Source: Bacillus niameyensis
Lineage (GTDB): Bacteria > Bacillota > Bacilli > Bacillales > Bacillaceae_C
Assembly: GCF_001375535.1 (NCBI RefSeq)
Contig: NZ_LN831197.1
Coordinates: 161,183 to 225,182, forward strand
Length of the DNA stretch: 64,000 bases
Direction of reading: 5' to 3'
Below the pieces are notes generated by a model. It saw only the letters and a program-made list of their open reading frames with translations, made no database searches and had not been told where the DNA came from. Shown piece by piece: positions 24,015 to 33,334 of the stretch. The translations under genes were made by a program, and so were the position numbers. Every line of letters begins with the position of its first letter. Within the stretch, counting starts at the first letter, position 1.

Positions 24015-25370
24015 ATGAAGCGAATTAAAAAATTAACCGTAACAAGGTTGACACCTTTTCGTATCCTTGTGACTTATTATTTCTTCACAGTAGCCATTTC
24101 AGCAGTACTACTAAGTTTACCATTTGCCCGAAAACCGGATGCTGAGTGGTCTTTTATGGATGCGATCTTTACTGCAGCAAGTGCTGTTAGTGTAACTGGA
24201 TTGACAACGATTAAAATTGCTGATACTTTTACAACATCTGGTATCTTTTTACTCATGATCGTTCTGCAAATAGGTGGAATTGGTATTATGACGATCAGTA
24301 CTTTTTTCTGGCTTATGTTAGGAAAAAGAGTTGGACTAAAGCATAGACAATTGATTAGAACAGATCAAAATCAACTTAATCTATCAGGATTAGTAGCCCT
24401 GTTGAAGGAAATTGTCTATATAATATTGTTCATTGAGTTAATAGGAGCAATTGTACTTGGTACATACTATTTAACGTATTATTCGACATGGCAAGAGGCC
24501 TACTTACAAGGGTTGTTTGCTTCGATTAGTGCAACTACAAACGCTGGTTTTGATATTACTGGCCAATCTTTGCTACCGTTTGCTAAAGATTATTTTGTCC
24601 AATTTGTCACAATGATACTGATTATTTTAGGTGCGATAGGATTTCCTGTGTGGATCGAGGTAAAGAAATTTTTACTACATAAAGATGAAAATATTCGTTT
24701 TCGTTTTAGTTTATTTACAAAAATAACAACTTTAACGTATGTTCTTTTATTAGTAGTAGGTGCAATTGTCATATTAGTTATTGAAGCTGGTCAATCATTT
24801 TCAGGGAAATCATGGCATGAATCTTTATTTTATGCTTTATTTCAGTCGACCTCTATGAGAAGTGCTGGATTGTTAACTATGGACGTAAACCAGCTATCCG
24901 TTTCAACGATCCTTTTTATGTCGGCATTAATGTTTATCGGGGCATCTCCTAGTTCAGTTGGTGGAGGTATTAGGACAACGACATTTGCTTTAAATCTTCT
25001 TTTCTTATTCCATTTTGCTCGTGGTCGATCAGCTATTAAGATATTCCAGCGTGAAATTCACCCACAAGACGTGCTAAAATCTTTAGTTGTACTTATGTTA
25101 GCAGTTATTTTAACAGGTACATCAATCTTTCTATTGTCGCTGACCGAAGATGCAAGTCTTATCGCTATTATTTTTGAAGTAGCATCGGCATTTGGAACAT
25201 GTGGAGCCTCGATGGGAATCACTCCGGATTTAACGATTTTTGGAAAATCCTTGCTTATTTTATTAATGTTTATTGGTAGAATTGGAATACTATCCTTTTT
25301 GTTCATCATGGCTAACAATGAAAAGGAGCCAGATTTCCATTACCCGAAGGAAAGAGTCATCATAGGGTAA
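24015..25370 (+). CDS. ktrD: K+ uptake channel subunit, TrkH/KtrB family (KtrD)
   Basis: A 451-residue membrane protein forming the K+ pathway of a Ktr system. The four pore loops with selectivity Gly are visible: AVSVTGLTTI near residue 57, ATTNAGFDITG near 176, STSMRSAGLLTMD near 278 and SAFGTCGASMGI near 394. It works with a cytosolic RCK subunit (KtrC or KtrA) that is not in this window. Neighbouring genes (SASP, ykrP-like, ogt, spo0E, clpE) match the surroundings of B. subtilis ktrD (ykrM). ATG 24015 has GGGGG about 9 bases upstream. No c-di-AMP riboswitch was seen in the 250-base leader. Confidence 0.9.
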   Translation: MKRIKKLTVTRLTPFRILVTYYFFTVAISAVLLSLPFARKPDAEWSFMDAIFTAASAVSVTGLTTIKIADTFTTSGIFLLMIVLQIGGIGIMTISTFFWLMLGKRVGLKHRQLIRTDQNQLNLSGLVALLKEIVYIILFIELIGAIVLGTYYLTYYSTWQEAYLQGLFASISATTNAGFDITGQSLLPFAKDYFVQFVTMILIILGAIGFPVWIEVKKFLLHKDENIRFRFSLFTKITTLTYVLLLVVGAIVILVIEAGQSFSGKSWHESLFYALFQSTSMRSAGLLTMDVNQLSVSTILFMSALMFIGASPSSVGGGIRTTTFALNLLFLFHFARGRSAIKIFQREIHPQDVLKSLVVLMLAVILTGTSIFLLSLTEDASLIAIIFEVASAFGTCGASMGITPDLTIFGKSLLILLMFIGRIGILSFLFIMANNEKEPDFHYPKERVIIG

Positions 25371-25397
25371 AATATTAGTACATTGGAGGTAATAATC

Positions 25398-26384
25398 ATG
25401 GCAAACAAAATTAGAATTGGTATTGCGGGTTATGGGAATTTAGGTAGAGGTGTAGAAGCCGCTATCAAGTTAAATGCAGATATGGAGCTCGTAGGTGTAT
25501 TTTCTAGAAGAGATCCTGCTAGCGTTAAAGTTCTAGACCCAAATGTAAAAGTTTTATCAATTACGAATGTAGAAGAATATAAAGATCAAATTGATGTACT
25601 TATTTTATGTGGTGGGTCTGCAACAGATTTACCTGAACAAGGTCCAGAATTGGCCGCTATGTTTAATACGATTGATAGCTTTGATACACATGCTAAAATT
25701 CCCGAGTATTTTGCTAAAATGGATGAGGTAGCAAAAAGGTCAGGAAAAACAAGTATTATTTCGGTTGGTTGGGATCCCGGTGTATTTTCGATGAATCGCT
25801 TGCTTGGGGAAGCGATACTTCCTGAAGGAGAAACGTATACATTCTGGGGGAAAGGTTTGAGCCAAGGACACTCTGATGCAGTTCGGAGAGTGGATGGTGT
25901 TAAAGCTGGAGTCCAATATACAATCCCTATTGAAAATGCCGTTAATCGTGTTAGGAATGGGGAAAACCCAACGCTAGCAACAAACGAAAAGCATCTACGT
26001 GAGTGTTATGTAGTTCCCGAAGAGGGAGCAGAGCTTAAAAAGATTGAAGAAGCGATTGTTACAATGCCTCACTACTTTGCTGACTATCATACAAAAGTTA
26101 ATTTTATTAGCGAAGAAGAGTTTCAGGCTAATCACTCTAAAATGCCTCACGGTGGTTTTGTAATCAGAAGTGGAAAAACAGGTGATTCAAATTCACATAT
26201 AATGGAATTTTCTTTGAAACTTGAAAGCAATCCTGAGTATACGGCAAGTGTATTGGTTGCATACGCTCGAGCGGCTTTTAAAATGAATCAACTTGATCAA
26301 ACTGGAGCAAAAACAGTATTTGATGTACCAATGGGCTTACTTTCGCCGAAATCAGCTGAGGATTTACGGAAAGAATTACTATAG
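25398..26384 (+). CDS. ddh: meso-Diaminopimelate D-dehydrogenase
   Basis: NADPH-dependent enzyme converting tetrahydrodipicolinate, ammonia and NADPH directly to meso-diaminopimelate, a one-step route to the peptidoglycan cross-linker and lysine. The 328-residue protein has the N-terminal nucleotide motif GIAGYGNLGRGVE and the substrate-binding segments SVGWDPGVFSMNRLLGEA, WGKGLSQGHSDAVRRVDGV and MPHGGFVIRSGKTGDSN. ATG 25398 has GGAGGT at 25385-25390. Only 27 bases separate it from ktrD, so the two are probably co-transcribed. B. subtilis instead uses the acetylated-intermediate pathway; Lysinibacillus sphaericus is a known Ddh bacillus. Confidence 0.95.
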   Translation: MANKIRIGIAGYGNLGRGVEAAIKLNADMELVGVFSRRDPASVKVLDPNVKVLSITNVEEYKDQIDVLILCGGSATDLPEQGPELAAMFNTIDSFDTHAKIPEYFAKMDEVAKRSGKTSIISVGWDPGVFSMNRLLGEAILPEGETYTFWGKGLSQGHSDAVRRVDGVKAGVQYTIPIENAVNRVRNGENPTLATNEKHLRECYVVPEEGAELKKIEEAIVTMPHYFADYHTKVNFISEEEFQANHSKMPHGGFVIRSGKTGDSNSHIMEFSLKLESNPEYTASVLVAYARAAFKMNQLDQTGAKTVFDVPMGLLSPKSAEDLRKELL

Positions 26385-26393
26385 AAAATAGTA

Positions 26394-26422
26394 AAAAACC
26401 GGCTTTAAATGCCGGTTTTTTT
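26394..26422 (+). terminator. Terminator after ddh
   Basis: AAAAACCGGC pairs with GCCGGTTTTT around TTTAAAT, followed by further T. Confidence 0.9.
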
Positions 26423-26437
26423 ACATTCAAATTGGAA

Positions 26438-26520
26438 TTTTATCCCGCTTTAACTGATTGTAAGACCCACACTTCAGGAATTAGAGAAGAATCCGAGAAT
26501 TTAAGTTGGGGAATGTTAAA
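26438..26520. repeat. Dispersed repeat, diverged copy of the 53227-53306 IS605-like end
   Basis: TTTATCCCGCTTTAACTG, then TTGTAAGACCCACACTTCA and a purine-rich tail with TTAAGTTGGGGAATG. It aligns with the repeat at 53227-53306 along its whole length by eye, roughly three bases in four identical, with the same order of CCCGC, TGTAAGACCC, CACTTCA and AAGT-GGGG blocks. No transposase gene is near. It lies directly past the 3' end of the minus-strand acyltransferase gene. Confidence 0.55.
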
Positions 26521-26527
26521 GTCATGT

Positions 26528-27559
26528 TTATGCTCTTTTCGCGCTAGTCAAATTATCCTTCATATCTCCTAAAAATTGTTTCCATCTTGACCACTTCAGT
26601 TCAATAAAAGGCTGTGCTGCAACTGTGACAAATTTGCTTGATAAAATGGATGTGAGTCCTAATGCGATTATGAGAAGGATGATGACTGTTTGCGAATGGT
26701 CGATGAGCCCCTCAAAATCACTACCTCTAAACGTTCGTATAACAAATCCATGTAATAAGTAAACGTAAAGTGTGTTTCTGCCCCATTTTGTAAAAAATAG
26801 TTTTCTATTAGGTACAAATGCAAAGAAGCATCCTACCATGATAAAATTAATAAAGTAAACTCCCATCCTTTTTAATATGCCGATAGCTGTAACGGTCTCC
26901 AGATCACTATAAGGTTTAGATCCTAAAAGCCACTTTTCATCTAATCCAGGATAGAGAACGAAGATTAGTCCAATTACGATTACGATCGTCATGGCAAATA
27001 ATTTTGATTTATGAGAAGCAACGCGTTGAAAATGCTCCCTTTTTAAATAAAATCCAACTAGAAAAAAAGGAAAAAATACAAAGGTTCTTGACAGACTTAG
27101 GTAATTGGAAATCCAATCTACATACCCGATTACTAGGCCAGTTGTTACAGCGATTGCTATAGCGTAGGATGGTTTTAACTTAGTAAATGCCAGCAACATT
27201 AGGTTCCAGTAGAATAAACTCAGTAAAAACCACAGAGACCATTGTGGATTAAGAAAATCGAATTGCAAAGTGTTTTTATCCAATAAGAAGTAATAGAAAA
27301 TAGTGTAGATTATTTGGAAAATAAGGTATGGTAAGATTAACTTTTTCATTAGCTTTCCAACGTATCCATTTTGATAGATCCCTTTGGCAAAATATCCAGA
27401 AACGAGGATAAATGCAGGCATATGAAAAGAATAAATGAGTTTATAGACGTTTTCAATTATTGTATTAGTTTCTACATAGGATTGAATAAGGTGCCCAAAT
27501 ACAACTAGAAAAATCAAAATAAACTTTGCGTTATCAAAATAATAATCTCTTTTTTTCAT
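26528..27559 (-). CDS. ykrP: Acyltransferase 3 family membrane protein (YkrP-like)
   Basis: A 343-residue protein of the OafA/YrhL acyltransferase-3 family with about ten membrane segments. The N-terminus RDYYFDNAKFILIFLVVFGH with its conserved His is typical, followed by SFHMPAFILVSGYFAKG. These enzymes O-acylate extracellular sugars or other surface molecules; the acceptor is unknown. The N-terminus and its position between ktrD and ogt match B. subtilis YkrP. The start ATG 27559 has GGTGAT upstream on the minus strand. Confidence 0.82.
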   Translation of the reverse strand: MKKRDYYFDNAKFILIFLVVFGHLIQSYVETNTIIENVYKLIYSFHMPAFILVSGYFAKGIYQNGYVGKLMKKLILPYLIFQIIYTIFYYFLLDKNTLQFDFLNPQWSLWFLLSLFYWNLMLLAFTKLKPSYAIAIAVTTGLVIGYVDWISNYLSLSRTFVFFPFFLVGFYLKREHFQRVASHKSKLFAMTIVIVIGLIFVLYPGLDEKWLLGSKPYSDLETVTAIGILKRMGVYFINFIMVGCFFAFVPNRKLFFTKWGRNTLYVYLLHGFVIRTFRGSDFEGLIDHSQTVIILLIIALGLTSILSSKFVTVAAQPFIELKWSRWKQFLGDMKDNLTSAKRA

Positions 27560-27687
27560 CTATATCACCAACTTTATAGTTGTTGCTGATATATTACCCC
27601 TTTTCACCTGCTGATAATATTACCGTTTTATAAAGTTTGAGTGACAAAAAATTATTACTGCGAAATATATGTAAAGGAAGAGGCCAA

Positions 27688-28176
27688 ATGCAAAAGTACT
27701 TTAAAGTAACAGATAGTTTGATAGGCGATCTTGTCATAATCGGAAATAAAGCTGCCATTACCGGTTTGTTTCTACAATACGATGAGTTCCAGAATGATAA
27801 TGAAAAATGGGGAGTTATAGAAGCAAGTGATGATCCATTATTGATGGAGGCTGCTAATCAGCTCAATGAATATTTTCATAAGAAACGAAAGAAGTTCCAA
27901 TTGCCACTCTTAGTCGAAGGAACTCCGTTTCAGAATGCGGTCTGGGAGGAATTAAACAATATACCATATGGAGAAACAAGAAGCTATGCGGATATTGCCA
28001 AAGCCATACATAATGAAAAGGCAGTGAGGGCGGTAGGACAAGCAAATAGAGTTAATCGAATCCCAATTATTATTCCTTGTCATCGTGTAATCGGGAAGAA
28101 TCGACAGTTAACGGGTTATGCTGGCAATCAGATTGAAAAGAAAGAAATATTGTTAAAAATTGAAGGAGTTTTATAA
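27688..28176 (+). CDS. ogt: Methylated-DNA--protein-cysteine methyltransferase
   Basis: A suicide DNA-repair protein that moves the alkyl group from O6-alkylguanine to its own Cys. The 162-residue sequence has the active-site motif IIPCHRVIG near residue 130, the helix-turn-helix PYGETRSYADIAKAIHNEKA, and the Arg-finger region AVRAVGQANRVN. ATG 27688 has AAAGGAAGAGG upstream. B. subtilis ogt also lies in this neighbourhood. Monocistronic. Confidence 0.95.
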   Translation: MQKYFKVTDSLIGDLVIIGNKAAITGLFLQYDEFQNDNEKWGVIEASDDPLLMEAANQLNEYFHKKRKKFQLPLLVEGTPFQNAVWEELNNIPYGETRSYADIAKAIHNEKAVRAVGQANRVNRIPIIIPCHRVIGKNRQLTGYAGNQIEKKEILLKIEGVL

Positions 28177-28318
28177 GTAATATGTTCGTCAATTGTTAAG
28201 AAATGATGACAACTTGTAAAAAAAATGTCTACTTTTGCGAATCTATTTACAATTAAAATCTTTGTTGAGATAATGGCATAGTTGAGTTTTTAGGAAACTA
28301 ATTGGAGGAGAACAGGAT

Positions 28319-28576
28319 ATGTGTTTTAGCGTCAATGATCAGAATAATTTTTTAGCAAAAATTCAAGAAAAGCGTAAAGAAATGTACTTATTTGGGGAGA
28401 TGTATGGATTAAATGCAGAAAAAACAATTATTTGCAGTCAAGAACTTGATTCTTTGTTGAATGAATACTATCAAACGTTTCAAGCAACAAAAAGTTCTAA
28501 ATCCATTATCATTCCTAGAAAGAATGTTGCAAATAGTTTCGTAAGACAACAAAGACTACTACAATTTGCAAAATAG
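28319..28576 (+). CDS. spo0E: Spo0E family aspartyl-phosphate phosphatase
   Basis: Spo0E-type proteins dephosphorylate Spo0A~P and so delay sporulation. The 85-residue two-helix protein has the family signature CSQELDSLLNEYYQTF (SQELD core) near residue 40, preceded by the helix IQEKRKEMYLFGEMYGLN. ATG 28319 has GGAGGA upstream. Its position between ogt and clpE corresponds to B. subtilis spo0E, and the length is the same as I recall for that protein. Confidence 0.88.
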   Translation: MCFSVNDQNNFLAKIQEKRKEMYLFGEMYGLNAEKTIICSQELDSLLNEYYQTFQATKSSKSIIIPRKNVANSFVRQQRLLQFAK

Positions 28577-28952
28577 ACAAATTTTGACTAGGGAGACTAG
28601 AAGCTAAAAAGGAATCCATTTAGAATTCCATAATAATATAAAGAGCTAAGCACCCTTATACATATGTCTATTTTATGTTGATATGCTCACACAAATATAA
28701 TAGTCAAACTGAAACAAAAGCAAATACAGAATCCACATCATTACATCCTGCTTCTCATCAAGGTCTAATTGTGATTATTTCTAACTCAATCAATTTGACT
28801 TATTAAAGAAAATTCAAACAATGGGGGTCTAACAGCTCTTAATTGCAGGTGTCAGTTCATAAACAACAAAAAAATAGAGAACATATTTGAGACCTCTTCT
28901 TTTAGGAGTAGAAAATCCCATTTGGGGTAAACTTTCCAAAAGGAGGGGTTTC
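28577..28952. other. Intergenic stretch without recognisable genes
   Basis: About 375 AT-rich bases between spo0E and the SDR gene. I see no convincing ORF, hairpin-T-tract terminator or regulatory motif, except the AAGGAGGGG ribosome-binding site of the next gene at its end. Confidence 0.5.
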
Positions 28953-29744
28953 ATGGTAAATAATATGTCTTTGGAAAATAAAGTCGCAATCGTGACGGGG
29001 GCTGCTTCGGGGATTGGTGCAGCAGCAGCTATTCAATTAGCGAAAGCTGGTGCTATAATCGGACTTTTAGACTTAAAAGAAGAAAAGGCGGAGAAGGTAA
29101 AAAAGGAAATCGAAGAACAAGGTGGCAAAGCGATAATCGAAGATGTAGATTTATCTGATCCAGCTAGAGTAAATAAAGGAATTGATCAAGTTGTGAAGGA
29201 ATTTGGTCGACTTGATATCGTTTTTGCGAATGCGGGAATCAATGGTGTTGTCACTCCTATTGAAGATTTTCCACCTGAAGAATGGGATCATACGATTTCA
29301 ACCAATTTGAAAAGTACTTTTTTAACTGTCAAATATTCAATTCCACACTTAAAACAAGCTGGAGGAAGTATTATAATTACAAGTTCCATCAATGGTAATA
29401 GGAAGTTTTCAGGATTTGGCATGTCTGCCTATAGTAGCTCGAAGGCTGGTCAAATGGCTTTTGGAAAAATGGCAGCACTTGAACTTTCATCCTATAAGAT
29501 TAGAGTTAATATAATCTGTCCTGGAGCCATTGAAACAAATATTGGCGAGAATACGCATCCTGAGCAGGAAAAGCTCGCAAAAGTAAAAATTCCGGTAGAA
29601 TATCCAGAAGGCAGTCATCCTCTTGAAAATGCACCTGGACAGCCTGAGCAAGTAGCCAATTTAATTCACTTCTTAGCTTCAGATGCATCCAGCCATATTA
29701 CTGGATCAGAAATCTATATTGATGGGGCTGAAACGTTACTGTAA
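28953..29744 (+). CDS. SDR family NAD(P)-dependent oxidoreductase
   Basis: A classical short-chain dehydrogenase of 263 residues: TGAASGIG near residue 14, FANAGINGV near 92, catalytic Ser in IITSSINGN and Y-x3-K in SAYSSSKAGQ. Asp in GLLDLKEE after the second strand suggests NAD(H) preference. Substrate unknown. I chose ATG 28953 because AGGAGGGG lies 5 bases upstream; the frame is open to 28887. It sits between spo0E and clpE, where B. subtilis has other genes, so it is an insertion relative to that order. Confidence 0.85.
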   Translation: MVNNMSLENKVAIVTGAASGIGAAAAIQLAKAGAIIGLLDLKEEKAEKVKKEIEEQGGKAIIEDVDLSDPARVNKGIDQVVKEFGRLDIVFANAGINGVVTPIEDFPPEEWDHTISTNLKSTFLTVKYSIPHLKQAGGSIIITSSINGNRKFSGFGMSAYSSSKAGQMAFGKMAALELSSYKIRVNIICPGAIETNIGENTHPEQEKLAKVKIPVEYPEGSHPLENAPGQPEQVANLIHFLASDASSHITGSEIYIDGAETLL

Positions 29745-29760
29745 AAGAGAATGGAATACT

Positions 29761-29794
29761 AAAAGAGATTGTCATTTGCGACAATCTCTTTTTT
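29761..29794. terminator. Bidirectional terminator between SDR and clpE
   Basis: AAAAGAGATTGTC (29761-29773) pairs with GACAATCTCTTTT (29780-29792) and more T follows; the opposite strand also ends in a short T run. Confidence 0.85.
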
Positions 29795-29798
29795 AATA

Positions 29799-31937
29799 TT
29801 AAGTTTCTGAAACAATTGTGATGACATTATTATTTAAATGAGCTTTTAATATTTTCTTTTCTGGATAATCAAGTATATAGTCAGCAATTTTATTTTCAAG
29901 CTGTTCTTGGATTACCCTACGAAGGGGACGAGCACCGAATTCAGGATGATAGCCCAATTCTACTATTTTCTCTTTCACTTCGTTAGAAATTTCAAGCTTC
30001 ATCCCTTGTTCAGAAATAGTTTGTTGTAATTCGTTCAAAAGTAGTTCAACAATTTCCAGTAAATGTTTTTTATCTAGTTTATTAAATTCGATAATGCTGT
30101 CGAAACGATTTAAGAATTCTGGCTTAAAGAATGATCCGAGAGAATCCAAAATACTTGTTTCTTTAATGGCATCGCTATTACCGAAGCCGACATGAATAGC
30201 TTTTGTGGTCACTCCCGCATTACTTGTCATAATGATGACAGTATCTTTGAAGCTAACCGTTCTTCCTTGACTGTCAGTTAAGCGGCTATCTTCTAAAATT
30301 TGTAAAAACATATGCTGAACATCAGGATGGGCTTTCTCAATTTCGTCTAACAGAATAATACTGTATGGGTTTCGACGCACCCTTTCAGTTAATTGGCCTG
30401 CTTCATCATGGCCTATATAACCTGGAGGAGAGCCGATTAATTTTGATACACTATGTTTCTCCATATACTCACTCATGTCTAAACGAATAAAGGCATCCTT
30501 CGTTCCGAATAATTCTTCAGCAAGTGTTTTCGTTATTTCTGTTTTACCAACACCTGTTGGTCCTACGAAGAGGAAGGAACCAATTGGTCGATTCTTCGCT
30601 TTTAAGCCAGCTCGGCTACGACGAATTGCTTTTGCTATTTTTTGTACAGCGTCATCTTGACCGATCACTTTTGTTGATAAATTCTTTTCAAGATTTTTCA
30701 ATTTAAACTGTTCATCACCTTGTAGTTTTCCTACAGGGATTCCTGTTTTAGTTTCGATTATTTCTTGGATATCATCAACACTTACAACAAGTTTCGGACT
30801 AGATGATTCGTTATTTAATACCTTTTCTAAATCTGCTTCCTCATCCCGAAGCTTTGCAGCAAGTTCGTAATCTTCTCCGGAAAGCGCTACTTGTTTTTCC
30901 TTTTGAAGGTCCATAATCCTTTTATGCACGTCGTCTTTATCAGTGTTTTTTAAGGTCAAATTTAATTTTGAACCTGCTTCATCCATGAGATCAATTGCTT
31001 TATCTGGAAGATAACGATCTTGGATATAGCGAGCGGATAGCTCAACACATGCTTTTAACGCATCTTCGCTATAGTGAACTTGGTGAAAACTCTCATATTT
31101 TTCCTTTAATCCATATAAGATTTCTATAGATTTTTCTATGGAAGGTTCATTGACTTGAACAGGTTGAAAACGTCTTTCTAGCGCTGCATCTTTTTCAATT
31201 TGCCTATATTCTTTCAGTGTTGTTGCCCCAATAACTTGGAGTTCACCGCGGGCAAGTGCGGGTTTTAATATATTGCCAGCATCCATCGATCCTTCTGCTG
31301 AACCTGCTCCAACAAGTAAATGAATCTCATCAATAAATAATAGAACATTTTTCCGTTCTTGCAATTCGGAAATAAGCTGTTTCATACGCTCTTCAAATTG
31401 TCCTCGAACTCCTGTATTCGCTACTAGAGAGGCGACATCAAGTAAATAAACCTCTTTATTCTTTAATTTGGAAGGAACATCTTGTTGAACAATTTTTAAG
31501 GCGAGGCCTTCTGCTATAGCGGTTTTCCCAACACCAGGTTCCCCAATTAAAACGGGATTATTTTTATTTCTTCTATTTAAAATTTCAATTGTTCTTTTTA
31601 TTTCATCATCACGGCCAATTACAGGGTCGATGAGTCCTGCTTTTGCCCCATTATTTAAATTACGACCAAATTGGTCAAGAAAACCATTATGTCTAGCTTT
31701 AGTTGATCTATTTTTTGTTGCTTGATCAAATGAATTTTGTCCTTGAGGAAAACTCATAAACAGATCTTCGAAACCATTAATTCCTGAATTTAAACTTGGA
31801 TTAGAAACAGTAGATCCAAATTTATTTTTTTCTTTACTATAACACTCACTGCAAAAAGCTAATATTTGTTTTTGACCATTTACATTTAAGTGAAGATGAA
31901 TATTAGCATTTTTCGCTTGGCATTTTGAACATAACAT
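29799..31937 (-). CDS. clpE: Class I AAA+ Clp ATPase, ClpE
   Basis: Hexameric unfoldase that feeds proteins to ClpP and disaggregates proteins under heat stress. The 712-residue protein has the ClpE-specific N-terminal zinc finger ([12 protein letters not shown] ... FCSECYSK), Walker [16 protein letters not shown] and Walker [15 protein letters not shown] in AAA-1, a UVR-like coiled coil ([19 protein letters not shown]) between the rings, and AAA-2 with [18 protein letters not shown] 31937 has GGAGG 10 bases upstream; TTG 31946 is too close to it. Three CtsR heptad pairs upstream indicate heat-shock repression by CtsR. Followed in the same order by ykvI as in B. subtilis. Confidence 0.97.
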   Translation of the reverse strand: MLCSKCQAKNANIHLHLNVNGQKQILAFCSECYSKEKNKFGSTVSNPSLNSGINGFEDLFMSFPQGQNSFDQATKNRSTKARHNGFLDQFGRNLNNGAKAGLIDPVIGRDDEIKRTIEILNRRNKNNPVLIGEPGVGKTAIAEGLALKIVQQDVPSKLKNKEVYLLDVASLVANTGVRGQFEERMKQLISELQERKNVLLFIDEIHLLVGAGSAEGSMDAGNILKPALARGELQVIGATTLKEYRQIEKDAALERRFQPVQVNEPSIEKSIEILYGLKEKYESFHQVHYSEDALKACVELSARYIQDRYLPDKAIDLMDEAGSKLNLTLKNTDKDDVHKRIMDLQKEKQVALSGEDYELAAKLRDEEADLEKVLNNESSSPKLVVSVDDIQEIIETKTGIPVGKLQGDEQFKLKNLEKNLSTKVIGQDDAVQKIAKAIRRSRAGLKAKNRPIGSFLFVGPTGVGKTEITKTLAEELFGTKDAFIRLDMSEYMEKHSVSKLIGSPPGYIGHDEAGQLTERVRRNPYSIILLDEIEKAHPDVQHMFLQILEDSRLTDSQGRTVSFKDTVIIMTSNAGVTTKAIHVGFGNSDAIKETSILDSLGSFFKPEFLNRFDSIIEFNKLDKKHLLEIVELLLNELQQTISEQGMKLEISNEVKEKIVELGYHPEFGARPLRRVIQEQLENKIADYILDYPEKKILKAHLNNNVITIVSET

Positions 31938-31974
31938 AAATATCAATCCTCCATACAGATAATAGAATATTGAT

Positions 31975-31991
31975 TTTGACTAACCTTGACC
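31975..31991 (-). promoter_or_regulatory. CtsR operator 1 of clpE
   Basis: Minus strand GGTCAAGGTTAGTCAAA, a tandem pair of heptads fitting the CtsR box (A/G)GTCAAAnAn(A/G)GTCAAA at nearly all positions. It lies 38 bases from the clpE start. Confidence 0.85.
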
Positions 31992-32060
31992 ATAGGGCGA
32001 AAAAATAAAATTGATTAAACTTGATCTACTCTAATTAACGCTATGCTTATGTCTATAATT

Positions 32061-32077
32061 TTTGACTAATTCTGACC
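32061..32077 (-). promoter_or_regulatory. CtsR operator 2 of clpE
   Basis: Minus strand GGTCAGAATTAGTCAAA; second heptad pair, one mismatch in each half compared with the first site. Confidence 0.75.
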
Positions 32078-32095
32078 TTATAGCAGTATTATACA

Positions 32096-32112
32096 TTGAC
32101 CTTTTTTGACTT
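32096..32112 (-). promoter_or_regulatory. CtsR operator 3 of clpE
   Basis: Minus strand AAGTCAAAAAAGGTCAA; third heptad pair. A TATAAT (minus strand, about 32089-32094) lies between sites 2 and 3 and may be a clpE -10 element. Confidence 0.7.
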
Positions 32113-32201
32113 TCAAGTGTTTCGATATGTTTTTTAGACTTTTTTTCAATCTTACACATAAGGATATAGTAGACGAAAAGTTAATGAAGTGGGGCGTGAG
32201 A

Positions 32202-33236
32202 GTGAAAAAGTGGACAGGGGCATTTCAAGTAGCAGCAGTATATGTTGGTACAGTAATTGGAGCTGGTTTCGCAACTGGAAAAGAAATAGTAGAATTTTTT
32301 ACTCAATATTCGTTATACGGATTTTTCGGTATACTACTTGCTGGATTTCTGTTTATTATGATGGGAACAAAGATGATGTTAATGTCTATTGATATTCAGG
32401 CAAGCTCATTTAAAGAGTTTAATGAACATCTGTTTGGGAAGTTCTTTTCAAAGATTATGAATATCTTTATGACTATTATGCTTATTGGAGTTTGTGCAGT
32501 TATGCTCTCTGGGGCAGAAGCTTTATTTTTGGAACAATTGGGTATACCGAAAATTGTAGGATCAGTAGTGACAATTACTTTAAGTATTTTAGTTATGATT
32601 TTAGGTGTTAAAGGTTTATTCGCAGTAAATACTTTTGTCGTGCCAATTTTAATCGTTTTTAATTTAATGGTTATGTATTCAGCTTTTTATTATGATTTTT
32701 TTCCGGAATATTTGCTGATTACGCCTGAAATAAAGTCTGGGTGGAAGGCGGCGGGATCAGCTTTTTCCTATGCGGCCTTTAACTTGACGCTTGCTCAAGC
32801 TGTACTTGTACCAATAGCGACTGAAATAAATAATAAGGCAATCGTTAAATTAGGAGGAATTTTAGGAGGGTTTCTTTTAACAGTTATTTTAATTTCTAGT
32901 CATATTACTTTAGGAGCTTTGCCTAGTCTCTTAGACTACGATATACCAATGGCTGTTGTTGTGAGAAACACATTCGAAAATATTTACTTTATTTATCTGT
33001 TTATTATTTTCGGAGAAATCTTCACTTCCTTAATTGGAAACTTATACGGGATTGAACGACAGTTGAGGAAATATGTGGAAGTAAAAAGCATTTGGATTTT
33101 TATTGTAATTATGGTGTTCGTCTATTTAGTCGGCAGGGTTGATTATGGACAGTTGTTAGGGATTTTATACCCTTTATTTGGTTATATTAGTTTAGCTTTT
33201 CTTGTGCTCCTTTGGAGAAAATCTATACAGAAATAA
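32202..33236 (+). CDS. ykvI: YkvI family membrane protein (putative transporter)
   Basis: A 344-residue protein with about ten hydrophobic helices. The N-terminal part WTGAFQVAAVYVGTVIGAGF followed by ATGKEIVEFF has the unwound-helix Gly motif of LeuT-fold/APC-like carriers. B. subtilis YkvI is next to clpE and looks alike at the N-terminus; its substrate is unknown. GTG 32202 has GGGG about 6 bases upstream; ATG 32184 and GTG 32196 in the same frame are alternatives. Its promoter must lie in the divergent clpE control region, so the CtsR sites could also affect it. Confidence 0.82.
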   Translation: MKKWTGAFQVAAVYVGTVIGAGFATGKEIVEFFTQYSLYGFFGILLAGFLFIMMGTKMMLMSIDIQASSFKEFNEHLFGKFFSKIMNIFMTIMLIGVCAVMLSGAEALFLEQLGIPKIVGSVVTITLSILVMILGVKGLFAVNTFVVPILIVFNLMVMYSAFYYDFFPEYLLITPEIKSGWKAAGSAFSYAAFNLTLAQAVLVPIATEINNKAIVKLGGILGGFLLTVILISSHITLGALPSLLDYDIPMAVVVRNTFENIYFIYLFIIFGEIFTSLIGNLYGIERQLRKYVEVKSIWIFIVIMVFVYLVGRVDYGQLLGILYPLFGYISLAFLVLLWRKSIQK

Positions 33237-33298
33237 AGTGAAGCTCAATAGGTAGATGTTGTTTGACTTTCAGAAAGTGGCGATGTAGGATCAAAGGG

Positions 33299-33332
33299 AA
33301 AGGGAACCCATTCAATTTTGGGCTCCCTTTTT
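33299..33332. terminator. Bidirectional terminator after ykvI
   Basis: AAGGGAACCCA pairs with TGGGCTCCCTT around TTCAATT, followed by TTTATTTATTT; it lies between convergent genes. Confidence 0.8.
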
Positions 33333-33334
33333 AT

